Source: Galbula dea (lineage: Eukaryota > Chordata > Aves > Piciformes > Galbulidae). Taken from it: a stretch of 64,000 nt of DNA. The notes below the pieces were generated by a model that ran no database searches, had not been told where the DNA came from, and saw only the letters and a program-made list of their open reading frames with translations. The DNA lies in contig VWZX01004911.1 in assembly GCA_013399015.1 (NCBI GenBank), forward strand, positions 2,172,340 to 2,236,339, read 5' to 3'. Below, in pieces: positions 11,601-22,400 of the stretch (position 1 is its first letter; each line of letters opens with the position of its first letter). The translations under genes were made by a program, and so were the position numbers.

Positions 11601-14600
11601 CACAGGACCTCTGGGACAGGCCAAATCTCTCCTTGTTCACACAGAAACATGCAGAAAACCCCCAGGTCCTCTGCGTGGAGGAGTCATGGTGAGGTTCTCT
11701 GCATGGCTGGCCATAGCACCAAGCAGACCATGGGAGGATCTGAGCTTCTTCCCAGCACCCCTGCAATGCCAGGACCTCACCTCCATGGTGTCCCCCACAG
11801 GTGGCTCGCTCAGTCAGCGTCCATGGCCATGGCTTCCTGACCCTGGCCCTGAAGGACGTGCCAGGGCTGCGGGACTTCTACAGCGGCTTCAGCTTCCGGA
11901 CAAGCCAGCATGAGGGGCTGCTCTACCACCACAGCACGCAGGTGGGTACCTGCAGTCCCCGTGGGGTTCCTGCTCTGGGGATGGTGCTGCTCCCCCTTGG
12001 AAAAAAGGGAGGATTTTGGTGGGGCCAGAATGTGAATCCATGGTGAGATCTGTACCCTGAGCTCCTGGAGGGTGGTGGACAAATGAGCCCTTCCTCGGGG
12101 TTAGCTGCTGAACAGCAATGGGGTGATGCTTTCTGCAGGAGGGGACGTGCCAGGTGTTCCTCCAGAGGGGTCAGCTGGCCTTGAACCTGCTGGAAACCAA
12201 AATCACCACTGACAATGCCTATGCAGATGACAGGTCCCACTATGTGGCCTTCTACAGTGACACCAATGGGTAAGTGTCCTAGTGGTGCACGGGGAGTGGG
12301 TGCCCAACAGCCATGGGGACCTGCTCAGCCCACGCTGCTCCTCCCTGTCCCTGAAGGGTCCGGCTGTACGTGGACGATGAGCTGCAGAATGCTGCAGCCG
12401 GTCCTGGGCCTGGCCGGCGCCAGCGACGACAGGACAGGCGACCACTCTTCCAGCTCGGGGGGTCACCAGAGCCAGGTGCCCTCAGCAACCTCACCGGCTG
12501 CATTGGGAACGTCTTCGTCAAGCGGTAAGCATCTCCACACCTCTTGCAGAGAGCAGGGCTCAGCCCCTTCCCACCTCCCAGCTGGCTGGTGACAGGGACC
12601 TGTTCTCCCTGTGTGTAGGATGTCTGAGCCACAGATGGTGGTGGACCTGCAGCAGAATGTGGAGAGTGTCAACGTCACCATGAGCTGTCCCTGGGGCGAG
12701 CAGCCGCAGCAGCTCAGAGTCACTCCAAGGAAGGACAGGAGGAAACACAAGGTAGCAGCTGCTGCCAGATCTCCCCACATCCTCCTCCTGTGCTCCTTAG
12801 ATGCGACTGTTGCCCCATTGTTGAGCACTGTGACACCAGCAGGGGATGCTCTCCTCATTCCAGTCCTTGGTGCATCTCATGTAGGTGCCAGGGAAGCCTG
12901 CATCCAAGGACCGTCGGCACGATCGGGACAGGCTCTGCCGGCTGTACCCACAGCCCCACGCAGCCACGGGCACCTTCCGCTTTGGGAGCACCCCAAGCAG
13001 TCGCTGGGAGTTTGAGGAGATCCCAGCCTCCTTTACACAAAGGTGAGGTTCACCCTGTGCCCACCCCCACACAAGGGACCATTGCTTGGGGAGCAGGTGT
13101 CCCCTGTGAAAGAGCAGGGTGCTCCTGTCACACTCCTCTGTCCCTGCAGGTCCCATTTCTCCTTGGAGGTGAAGCTGAACTCCTCCAGTGGGCTGCTGTT
13201 CTACGTGGCAGGCAAGCAGGGCTCCTTCATGACTCTCTTTGTCTCCAACGGGCGCTTTGTCTTCTTGGTGGACATCAGTGGGCACCGGCTGCGCATCCGC
13301 AGCAAAGACAAGTACCGTGACCGGCGCTGGCACACGGTGAGGGGATGTTTGGGGCTTGGTGGGACCTCCTTGAGCCGTTTTGGTTCCCTTCCTGTGCCAG
13401 GTGTCTCTGCAGGGGTTGGCTCAGTGCAGTCTTGCTCCTAATTGCACGCAGGACAGCTGTGATCCCATGGGAGAAAAAGGGACAGCAGAAAACACAGCCA
13501 GGGCTGGATACACCTCCAAGCTGAGGTCTCCTTGGGCACAGCCCTGAGGTTCCTCCCAAGCCTTGGCAAAGACCTTTGGTTCTTGCAGGTCTTCTTCAGC
13601 AGGGACCAGAGCCGAGCCCAGCTGGTCATCGACGGGCTGCGAGCCCAGGATGCTGCAGTGGGCACCACACAGCTCTTTGTGGCCCAGACACCCTTGTATG
13701 TGGGGGGAGTCCCAGCTGGAAGAGCCAAGGCTCATATACCGGTAAGCGCTTGAGGGTGGTCCCATGGCATCACCTTGTCTTTACCAGTTCCCAGTACCAT
13801 GGCATCACCTCATGCTTGCCAGGTTTTGGCCTCTGGGTGCTCACTCCTGTGGCTTCTCTCTGCAGGTCGCATCAGCCTCCAGCTTTGATGGCTGCTTGAG
13901 GAACCCTCAGCTGGATGGGAGGCCCCTGGGTCCCCCTTCACGCACCTTTGGGGTGACACCGTGCTATGAGGGCAGACTGGAGAGTGGGGTCTTCTTTGCT
14001 GCAGAGGGCGGCTCCATCATCCTAGGTACCCCACAGCAGCCTGCCCTGGGACTGGGAGGGTCCACAGCTGATGGGAGGTCCCTCTCCTCAATGGTGGCAT
14101 TTCTGTTCCAGACGATGCAGTAGTGACAGAGCAGGACTTGGAAGTGACGCTGGAGATTCGTCCCCACAGTGCCTCTGGCCTCATCTTTCACCTTGGCACA
14201 AGGAGAAGGCACCATCTCCTGCTGTACATGGAGGAAACGAAGGTAGTGGAGAGGGGTGGCTTCCCCACAGGTTTCCAGAGGCAGTGGCCATCTCCTGCAC
14301 ATCCCACTCAGCTTGCTGGGCTCTGATGGGTTTGTCTCACACACCAGGTCACTGTGAGAGCAAACGCTGGGGCTGAGGAGTTCTCCACGTCGGTGAAGTC
14401 TCCATCTCTCTGCGACGGGCAGTGGCACACCATCACAGGTAGGTGACAGCCAGCACTTGGCTCTGGGTTGCTGCTCCTCTCCTGCTGCTCCGCTCACATC
14501 TGCTGGGGGAAGCCTAAGCCCCTTCCTGGGGTATTTAAACCCCAGCTTCCACCTGTATGCACTTAGAAAGATTGTAGCTGCCATTAAGTCTTTTCCTAAT

Positions 14601-15704
14601 TAATCAGAATCTGCCTGATCTTGTTAGTGCTGTCAGAGCTGGTGGGTGGGAGAGATGAAGCCTTTCCTCAGGTCACAGAGCAACCAGAAAGGCCAGGGAT
14701 GTCCTATAGTATCAGTTCCATCCAGGACTGTCAATACCCTGCTGAAAGCAAAAGCTCAACCTGCTGTGGTCCATAGTGTGTCCAACAGGCTGGGGGCCCA
14801 CAGCTGGGACCAATGGTTTGCAGGATTCACACCTGCAATGGAGTTGCCTTTGAGCAAGTGCTGAGGTTTTGCATCAGGCCCTTTCTGGAGATGGAGGTCA
14901 CAGCTCCAGCCCCCATTTCAGCACAGCGCTTATTTTAAGCCCTCATTCTGCTCAACCCAGAGTTGGGTGAGAGCCATCATGTGCTCCTGGTGCATTCTGA
15001 GCTTCAGCGTCTCTCCAGCCAAGCTGATCCCCTTACATCCCGTGTGTGCTGTCCCACCCTGCTAGGAGAGGGCAGCCCTCTGCCCCAGAGCAAGACATGG
15101 TGCTTTATGGGTGGCTGCTGTGACCACAGGACAGATTTGGGGGAGGTTGTGCAGACTCTGGGCATTTCCCAAGAGTCAGGCCAGGTCCTCTGACCTTCCT
15201 AGTAGTTTTGCTTTGCTCCAGCTGGAAGGCAGAAGTGGACTTGCTATCCATGTAAGGAAGCAGCACTGACTCTTGTTTTCTTTTGAAGTTACCAAATGGA
15301 AAAAGATAATCCAGGTTGATGTGGACACAGCAGGCAACTACACAGTGGGACCCAGCCAGCCTCTTGCACCCAGCACAAGGGCAACTTTCTCCGTTGGAGG
15401 GCTGCCAGGTGAGCTGGGAAAGATGAGCTCCAGAATGAAATACCCCAAAGCCAAGAGAGATACTGTTCCAGCTGCAGGAGTGAGGTGCATAATCCTCTGT
15501 CCTCTCATTAATCAGACTAATGCTTGGTTTTTGTTTGTTCCTTTTGCAGAGACAGATAAAGCCAGCACCAAGTCACCGTTACCTCCTCTCCCTCATTTCG
15601 TGGGCTGCATCAGGAACCTGGTGATTAACCGGAGCCACGTGGACCTGGCTCGAGCTAGGACTGTCAGGGGCTCTGTTGGCCTTAAGGGTTGCCCTGCGTT
15701 GTAA
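145..15704 (+). CDS. LAMA5: Laminin subunit alpha-5, 3' half (5'-partial)
   Basis: Secreted basement-membrane chain that trimerises with beta and gamma laminins and binds integrins, dystroglycan and heparan sulfate through its C-terminal LG domains. Exons read from splice sites and frame: 145-272, 515-595, 1057-1271, 1834-1934, 2036-2216, 2512-2655, 2740-2891, 2970-3080, 3833-3944, 4481-4651, 5527-5723, 5842-5958, 6037-6191, 6418-6559, 6852-6954, 7037-7150, 7271-7450, 7839-7981, 8219-8404, 8691-8827, 9281-9434, 9569-9702, 9836-9998, 10506-10634, 10823-10974, 11404-11536, 11801-11941, 12139-12269, 12357-12524, 12619-12751, 12885-13042, 13150-13336, 13589-13741, 13866-14025, 14112-14242, 14348-14438, 15289-15408, 15550-15704. 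All phases join, giving 1,820 codons plus TAA. The match is to alpha-5 and not another alpha chain: CEVCDSC at the coil start, KVPMKFNG opening LG1, DEDIGEQFA, KSTGDPWLTDGSY and the C-terminal GCPAL. Family length is about 3,700 aa, so the N-terminal half lies left of the window. Confidence 0.96.
2221..2279 (+). repeat. 29-bp tandem duplication next to a LAMA5 splice donor
   Basis: Two near-identical copies of about 29 bp sit end to end, each beginning GTCCTGCT and containing CCAGGGGGTG. They start four bases after the GT donor at 2217-2218. Intronic; no coding effect is seen. Confidence 0.8.
2740..7981 (+). other. LAMA5: LAMA5 coiled-coil region (laminin domains II/I)
   Basis: Twelve exons (2740-2891 through 7839-7981) encode about 566 aa rich in Glu, Lys, Gln, Leu and Ala with heptad-like spacing. 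This is the segment that winds with beta and gamma chains to form the laminin long arm. It opens with the vicinal cysteines of CEVCDSC, expected to make interchain disulfides at the coil start, and ends in QARNAASK directly before LG1. Potential N-glycosylation sequons include NASS, NRTL, NSSN and NATV. Several introns are near the minimum for vertebrate splicing (78 bp at 2892-2969 and 5959-6036; 82 bp at 6955-7036). The 752 bp intron 3081-3832 carries a CR1 fragment. Confidence 0.93.
3276..3424 (+). mobile_element. CR1 LINE 3' end fragment
   Basis: Plus-strand sequence matches the well-known avian CR1 3' end: CCCTGGAGGTGTTCAGAAA, then GGTTGGACTTGATGATCTT, GAGGTCTTTTCCAACCT and ATCTATGATTCC. 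It is a 5'-truncated fragment of about 150 bp in the LAMA5 intron 3081-3832, in the same orientation as the gene. The left boundary is approximate. Confidence 0.9.
8219..12751 (+). other. LAMA5: LAMA5 LG1-LG3 domains
   Basis: Three laminin G-like domains, the integrin-binding part of laminin alpha chains. LG1 runs from KVPMKFNG (8219) to the cysteine near 9699 and includes ATGDYLGIVL, DEDIGEQFA and FYVGGYPSSF. LG2 starts at SKSTGDPWLTDGSY (9836) and ends near GCTSDLL (11536). LG3 covers 11801-12751 with HGHGFLTLAL, HYVAFYSDTNG, LYVDDELQ and GCIGNVFVKR. Each domain shows the LG fold signature: a YxGG strand and a late GC(I/L/M) cysteine. Both LG1 (8342-8362) and LG3 (12418-12438) contain the same basic heptapeptide RQRRQDR, absent from the human alpha-5 sequence as I remember it. 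One intron, after 9998, uses a GC donor. Confidence 0.93.
9999..10505 (+). other. LAMA5: LAMA5 intron with a GC-AG splice donor
   Basis: The exon 9836-9998 ends FFLENQ in phase 0, followed by GCAGGT instead of GT. The next exon starts at 10506 (GQFLCLA) in phase 0 after CCAG. The nearby GT at 10003 would leave phase 1 and no acceptor here restores the frame. CAG followed by GCAGGT resembles the known GC-AG donor class (AG|GCAAGT). Confidence 0.82.
12619..13042 (+). other. LAMA5: LAMA5 basic LG3-LG4 linker
   Basis: The end of LG3 (LQQNVESVNVTMSC) runs into a strongly basic, low-complexity linker encoded by 12619-12751 and 12885-13042, with clusters TPRKDRRKHK, KDRRHDRDR and RLYPQ, before GTFRFGSTPSSRWEF opens LG4. 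In other laminin alpha chains the LG3-LG4 spacer is where proteases release the LG4-5 pair. Here dibasic and RxxR-like sites are seen, but cleavage is inference. The acceptor before 12885 (CATGTAG) has a poor pyrimidine tract. It is chosen because it alone keeps the frame open through 13042; the upstream CAG at 12861-12863 would run into an in-frame TAG. Confidence 0.85.
13150..15704 (+). other. LAMA5: LAMA5 LG4-LG5 domains and stop codon
   Basis: Seven exons encode the last two LG domains, which in laminin alpha chains bind alpha-dystroglycan and heparin. LG4 begins SHFSLEVKLNSSSGLLFYV and carries the basic stretch RLRIRSKDKYRDRRWH, a plausible heparin-binding face, and PLYVGGVP. LG5 follows a short spacer after FAAEGGSIIL, with LEVTLEIRPHSASGLIFHLG, LCDGQWH, FSVGGLP and HFVGCIRNLVINR. 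The protein ends GSVGLKGCPAL with TAA at 15702-15704, matching the usual alpha-5 end. The 850 bp intron 14439-15288 shows no exon. Confidence 0.94.
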
Positions 15705-16708
15705 GTGCACCTCTGTGTACAGCCTGACCAACAGAACACTGCACTGCTCCCTGAGCCCCAGAGGTCACCCACTCAATAGCATTAACTGTGCTCAACCATA
15801 CTTGATCTCCAGTGACTGCAGGCACAAGTCTGGGGCCAAAACCAGAGAGGGGCCATGAATTCAAGGGGATGGAGGGCAGGGGAGGAAGGTGGGGAGAAGG
15901 GAGCTCTTTGGAGACATCTTTCACAAATACAACCAAAAAGTTGGAGCAGGCTGTGGAGACAGGGCTGAGCCATTGCCCAGTGATCAAGCACCTGCAACAG
16001 GACTGGTGCTGCCACCATGGCTCATGGCAAGATCAGCTGTCCTCCACAGAGCGTGGGCTGGAGCACACAGCAGCCATGCATCTTGTCCTAAATCCTGCTC
16101 CCCTTACCCCACACTTGCAGTGCACGTAGATTTAGTTCACAGAACACTCAAGGCTATTAATAATTCAGTCACAGACTGTCTCCTGCTAAAGGCTGTAGGC
16201 AGTTTCTGGTTTATAACAAATGCAATTAGGACAAACTGGATTAATTCCATCACTTTTGTATGTTTATAAGCAAGGACACATTTACCACCACACCACTCCC
16301 CAAGGGCAGGCTCAGTTCACCTGCCACCATTATGCAGAGCTCTGCAAAGAACTTGGACAAAATTCTGTTTGCAGAATTAGCATCTTAGAAGATTAATTTA
16401 TGAGAATCAATAAAACCAAAAGACCCAGTACCCCTCTGACTCGCTGGAGTTGCACTCAGCACTGGGAGAAACACTGACCAAAGTCCTGTTGCATGAAGCA
16501 AGAAACTGCTGTTTGAAAGGGAAGAAGTAAGAAAGGTTACCTCCAAGTCTGGCTGGGGGTGAGAGGTCTCATTTGGCCCTCACCCACCCTGCCAGCAGCT
16601 GCCTTCTGCCCAGCCTCACTCACACCTGCTTTAGTGCAGTCATCACTTGAAAAAAAAACCACCACCTTTTTTCTCCCAACACCTAGTTCACTTGTGCACT
16701 TACACATC

Positions 16709-16747
16709 ATATATATATTTGTGTGTGTGTATATATATATATATATA
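16709..16747 (+). repeat. TA/TG dinucleotide microsatellite
   Basis: An (AT)n run, a (GT)5 run and then an (AT)8 run, inside the LAMA5 3' UTR. Likely length-variable, and able to form AU-rich hairpins in the transcript. Confidence 0.95.
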
Positions 16748-16945
16748 GCCACCTGGGGACAAAATCTTGCTTCTGAAATGGACTTAATAAGTTATATCAT
16801 TATATTGTGGGTTTTTTAATGAGGGGTATATATTGTAAAGTGGGTTTTTAACATGTCCATCTTCAACAAATGTAATTATGACCTGGTTTTAAGTTGTAGT
16901 ATTAAAGATGGTCTTTGTAAATCACTGGTACATACTTTGGAGTCA

Positions 16946-16951
16946 AATAAA
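16946..16951 (+). terminator. LAMA5: LAMA5 distal poly(A) signal AATAAA
   Basis: Canonical AATAAA followed by GT-rich GGTTTATGTTACTC, with cleavage expected near 16,965-16,975. It is the last plus-strand signal before the convergent ADRM1 end. The alternative signal is at 16409-16414. Confidence 0.75.
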
Positions 16952-16970
16952 GGTTTATGTTACTCTCACT

Positions 16971-17439
16971 TACTGGTGAAGAGCAACTGTGAGGCTGCTA
17001 CAGAACTAGCAGAGGAATAATTAACTCCCTTAGGAAGCAGCACAACAGGGACATGCCAGCTGTATTTGTTGTAAGCAGCTCCCTCCTTGTACAGCACCTG
17101 CCTTGGTAGCACTCAGATGTTCATGAAGTTGAACCTGCTCCTGTTCAAAGGTGACATCCTGCACCCAGGACAGGACAACCCTTGCAGCAGTGCCTGTGGG
17201 ATAACGACTGGGGGAGCTGGCAGCCCTGCAGATCACAATCTGGATGGTGCTCAGCAGTGTGTCCCTGAGATCCTCCTGACTCATATCATCACTGGGTTCA
17301 AGCCCTTTATCCCAAGAACAGCAGCAGCATGAGCCTGAGGTAAAAAAAGCATCAAAACCAAACAGTAAGCAGCTCCACTGAGAAGAAAGAGCAAGCACTG
17401 CTGAGGTGCATGTTAAACAGACTGAGCAAGAACAGTGTG
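16971..17439. other. Convergent intergenic spacer
   Basis: About 470 bp between the LAMA5 and ADRM1 3' ends. I see no exon, RNA gene or known repeat. Both strands carry only short chance open frames. Confidence 0.7.
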
Positions 17440-17556
17440 GCAGATAAAGAAAATTCCTTTATTTGTAGATTTATATAAGCATAATATGAAGTTAGTAATC
17501 CTACTGCAGTTGTTTAAGTTAGTATCTAGGAATATCTGTAAGGAAGCACAAATAAC
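17440..17556 (-). other. ADRM1: ADRM1 3' untranslated region
   Basis: A very short 3' UTR of about 100-115 bp: the stop at 17557-17559 is followed on the minus strand by AT-rich sequence and an AATAAA (plus strand TTTATT at 17458-17463). Confidence 0.8.
17458..17463 (-). terminator. ADRM1: ADRM1 poly(A) signal
   Basis: AATAAA on the minus strand, about 95 bases past the stop codon. It is the only canonical signal between the stop codon and the LAMA5 3' end. Confidence 0.85.
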
Positions 17557-19477
17557 TTAGTCTAAACTCATATCTTCCTCTTCCTCTTTCTTGTCCTTAG
17601 AGTCTCCTTCCTTCTGGTCTGACTTGACACTGTTCTGCATTGCTTTGGCAAATGCTTCTACATCTAGAAGTTAAACACATGCATTAGTTAACTTTGCACT
17701 TCCTGGGATGGAGTTGATTGCCCACAGGAGGTTAAGCTTCATTAATGGAAAATAAAACAGTTGCTTAGTAAGAATCTATTAGCAGGGAAGAAAATTTTCA
17801 TGTTCCTTTAAGATGTAACACACATTTGGATCTCTCTGACATAGGCAGTGCTTTATGTGCTTGCAGCCCAAGACCTGAATTACTGCAGCCATGGAGTGGA
17901 TGCTGTAATCTCATCAGGGAACACTGACACCCCCTCTCCCTGGTGGCTCTAGGCCCCAGCTGTGTTCACTGATTCCAGATGAATCATTAATATAGTGACT
18001 CCCACAAAACAGGCATTCCTGAACAAAGGTGACTGTGATATCTCCTGAGCCTTACATCTCTGAAGAGAATACTGCAGAGGCTGCTCAGCACATCTCTCTG
18101 CAGAACCCTGGCTTCTCTAAATGCAGATCTGTCATCACTGTCTGCTGGGGAACACCTGAGCCATTGCTTTTGCATTGCAAAAAAAGGAACAGTGCAAAAG
18201 TCAGCTGTGGGCAGTGTGAAAAAAAAAAAACAAACCCAAACCACAGATCCCAACACCCCACTTCCTCACCTTCCCAAAAGCACCAACACTTACCTCCTTT
18301 ATTTGCTGCATCTACTGCCTCTGCAGGTAAGCCAAACTGACTCATTAATGGGCCAAGCTGTCCTGAAGCTAAGGCAGCACTGAACATGCTCAATGCCTGT
18401 GAATCAGAAGCAAAAAAAAAAAGCAGCAAAAGAAAAGAGTTTGCAGCTTGTTTTTCCCAACACCATGTGACTACTGTGCAACACCTGTGTGAGGAGAGCA
18501 GCCACTCTGCCTTTATCAGCTGCTGCTCCTCAGGCCCTGAGCAGAGTCTGCAAGCAGGAACAATGTCTGCATTTACCCAGCCAGATACCAGTAAGCACAA
18601 ACAGGTAAGCCCTGCAAGACTCAGCAGCACACCAACCCACAGAGACATGACCTCCAGTCAGTTTGGTGCATGGACAACTGAACTCTTCAGCTAGATGGAG
18701 ATACTCTAGGAAAGGACCAGCTGAAAACATCCCTCATTTCCCAGTCTAATCTACACAAAAGAGTTGCTCTAGTTTAAACTAAAACCAGTTGTTCTAGCCA
18801 CTGAAATTCTGCAAATTGCCAAACTTCAATGAATCAGTGTAACTAGTTCCAATGGGCCTGTAACACACCAGCTTTATTCACACACACACAGTCTGCACTT
18901 TACTAGCAGTGTTTCAAGAAAAACAGATGTAGTGCTGTAAACATGAGTATCTCTTCCCTTTAGGCACCTGAAATGACCTTTAAGGAGGCTGCTCCTTTAA
19001 AGAGCCATTCTTTGCCTGGGAGTAATGAGTTTGCTGCTACTCCTGGCAACTGCCAGAGAGCAGCTGAAATAAAAAGAAAGGTAAAGCCCAATTCCAAAAG
19101 AAAATGTGGAAAAAAAACAAACCCCAAACATTCTAATCTGCCCTTGGATGTGCAGGCAGGAAAACTAGTGCTCCATTAAACTGTGCCCCTCCTCCTTTCC
19201 ACTTCTACTGAGTGGCTTCCTACTCTGAACAGTGTCAGGAACCTCAAAAAGCAGGGCAAGGTGAACCATGAGGGACGAGGGAAGGAGAACTGCACCTCCC
19301 ATGATGGTGAGGCACCTACCTGCTGAAACTGAGGAGACGTCAGGGTATTCTGAATCTCTTCTGCAGTCTGTGGCAGAGATTCCCCTGAAGGAAGGTAAGG
19401 CATCAACCTTTCCTGAACTTCAGAGTTGGCAAGGATGGGAGCCATTATCTCAGGAGTCAGAACAGTTGCCAGGTCAA
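17557..19477 (-). other. ADRM1: ADRM1 DEUBAD (UCHL5-binding) exons
   Basis: The last three exons encode the helical C-terminal domain: [74 protein letters not shown] and [11 protein letters not shown], then an acidic, lysine-rich tail. In the family this region binds and activates UCHL5. The introns between these exons are short to moderate and contain no other gene. Confidence 0.95.
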
Positions 19478-22400
19478 CTAGGAAGACAAGAATGTGTTAG
19501 CTGTTCGGCTGGGCACAAAACCTCACGTTTCTGTCATGCCAACCCAATGATCTAGTCAGGAGTACTGAAACATGGCACACTGCTAGCATCTTTTCTCTCT
19601 CCTCAGTTTTGGAGTGAGAAAAAGACTCTTGAAGCAACCAAGAACAGCACCCAAATAGAAATAAACCCTTAAAACTATTAAAAGACCTTTCAAACCAATT
19701 TGGAACAGGCCAGGAGAGTAAAACACCTGGCTCCAACTACTGTCTGGTCAAAACACCATTACCTTGCTGTCCTCCTGCTCCAGATGGCACATTCATAGTA
19801 GCTAAAATGTTCTGAAGGTCACTCAATTGAATGGGCTGGGTTGGGCTGGTGGCTGAGCTGGTTCCATTACCAGAACTGGGCACAGGGCTGGGGCTGGTGA
19901 CGGAGGCGGCCGCAGGGACGGACGGGGCAGGCGTCACACGGGTAGAAGAAGTGGTGGAAGATGGAGTCACTGCAGCTGATTGGCTGCGAGAGCTAGAGGA
20001 GTTAATTAGTGTAATAATTCCTTGCAAAAAAAACCACCCCCAGCTTTGTCTCTGCTATTTTGAAAAGCTGCTTTTCAAGCCCTTACAATACAAAGAGCTC
20101 CTACCTCATTTTAGAGAGGTAATAAGCAGGTCTTAATTCCCATCCTATCTCCTGTTCAGGCAGCCAGGATTCCTCCCACAGCAACAGCAACTTTAGGTTA
20201 CAAAGCCATGACAACCCCCAAGCAGGCAGGTACCCACCTGGATGATGAGCTGCTGGTCGGGGGTCCCCCACTCCCAAGCAGACTGGCCAGCCCAGGCCCT
20301 GTCAGTGCACCCAGCCCACCTTCCATAAACATGAAAGAAAAATGGGGTTAGACATTTGTTTCTTCAGGTTTGGGGGTTTTTTTTGCACCTCTCTTCTGCT
20401 CTAGAGAGGTCACTCTTGTACCTGAAAGGTTTTGTTTGCTAAAACAGAGGAGGGGGTGAAAGAGCCCAGAGCAACTCCCCCCACCCCAACCACCCCTTTC
20501 TGTACATTAACAGCTCTTGTTCTCTGACCTTACATCCCTGAACTGCCTTAGAGAGCTGCATGGGTTAGAAAGGACTCAATTTCTAGATGTACACAGGGAA
20601 AACATAACTTTGGTTTATGCCATGTGCACATGACCATTGTAACACAGACCTCCTCCCTCATCTACTGGTTCCCAAAAACTCAACTCCTCTCTAAACCTTA
20701 AAGCCAAAGCCCTCAGCAGAAGACTACAGACAGCCTTTTTTTTTTCCCCCCCAGCTTCAAACCTAAAACACCAGAGATACAGCAGCAGAATCAGCCAAGT
20801 CCTTGAAACACTTCATAGGCAGAGCAGAGTAAGGACAACCCCTCACACAAAGTGCTCCCAGGAGAGCCACAATCAGGAAACACAGCAGGAAACCAACACT
20901 CAGCCTCTGAGCCAACTGTCATATGCAAAAGAAATCAGAATCAGGCTCCTTCATCCACACATCCCAACTACCAAGGACTTATCACAGCATCAAGAATAGC
21001 TACCAGAAAAAGCTAGAGAAAGGTTTGGCTTCTAGGCCCACCGGAGCCGTCAGGGACTGATTGTCTCCCTACAACTCCTTTGGGCCACATCAGCCAAACA
21101 CTCCATTTACCACATGCTTTCCTTCCACTGGCTTCTCATACCACATCTAATTGGATGCATGTCCCTACACCCACCACCCACCTTTTGGGAACTACCTGCA
21201 AGCAGAGGTCAGAACAACAGCACTCCATTAGCAAACATGTGATTAAGTGAAGCTGTAGAGCACTGGAGGTCACAGCAAGCACCACCAGCCACCAGCTCCT
21301 CCTTTGCACCATGCCCCTAGCACTTCCATTCACTAACCACAGAGCTTCCACAGAAGGGTGAAGCAAACCAAGCTGTAACACACTCTATTCAGTTTGTCTT
21401 TGCTAGGAAAGCAAACTTTCCTTTGCTAGGAAACCCAGGAGCAACAAAGCTCCTTTGTGGCAGGAGGTCTGCAGCAAAGGCAGACTCCTGAGGGAGAGGC
21501 AAAGCAGATGCAGAAGGACAAGATGCTACTGGGGGAAAAGACTGACACAGATTCACTACAACCACCACTTGCCAAGGCAAGCAGATGGTTTTCTTTGTGC
21601 TCCTGTAGTGAGCTTCATGTCAAGCTGTCTGAAGGCTAGATGGAAAGGAAAGAAAGAGCTGCTGAGAAAAAGTGTTGAGAAGAAGAGGAAGAGAGTCTCA
21701 GAAGTCACATGAAGCTTCAAGAAGGAAGATTTTTTCCAAACACAACCTAAAAAGCCAGAATCTTCCAGCACTAACATTAGATTTGCATCTAAGGCTAAAA
21801 AAGACACAAGCTAGATCCACAAAAATGGACCTTGGAGCTTAAACACAGAGCCTTAGTCACAGCCATGCATTCCTTTGCCTGCTTCCACTCGAGAACCTGA
21901 CCTCTCAGGATATGCTCTCCTGGGTTTGAAGCACAGACAGCATTAAAAACAGACCACAGCAGGGACTCCCAACACACCTCTCATTCCCTCCAGACAAACA
22001 GCACAGTGATTCCAGCTCTCCCCACTGTGCTCCAGGAGAGACAGCCCTACCTTAAGCCCTACTCCTCTGACCAGAGTGCTGTGTGGTGGGCACCACTCCA
22101 GCCTTCCTCTTAAACTCTTTACTCTGCAGGCAAATATTCACTGGATCAGAGACAACACAAGAAACTCCACTGCTTGGTAACTGGGATGCTCACCAGGAAC
22201 AAATCCCTGTTCTTTCAGTCCCTGCTCCAGTGAATATTTAGGAAGAGAAGGGGTAGGAAAAAAAAAAAAGGAGGAAAAAAAAAAAAAGCAGAAGATTCAG
22301 TGAAGCAAGGATCAGAACAGATGTTCCTTGCAGATCAAACCCTAAGATGAGTGCTGTGTAGAACCTGGTGCCTTTTATTTCCTGCATCCTTTTTTCTGCT

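Larger units (their letters stand above)
15705..16970 (+). other. LAMA5: LAMA5 3' untranslated region
   Basis: About 1.27 kb from the stop codon to the distal poly(A) signal. The first half is moderately GC-rich and the last 400 bp are AT-rich. An earlier AATAAA occurs at 16409-16414, so a shorter 3' UTR of about 0.7 kb is possible. The region holds a TA/TG microsatellite and no open frame resembling a gene. Confidence 0.75.

Noticed and set aside
145..15704. Laminin alpha-1, -2, -3 or -4 instead of alpha-5
   Set aside because: The coil-start and LG1-LG5 motifs match alpha-5 throughout, and the ADRM1-OSBPL2 neighbourhood is the alpha-5 locus.
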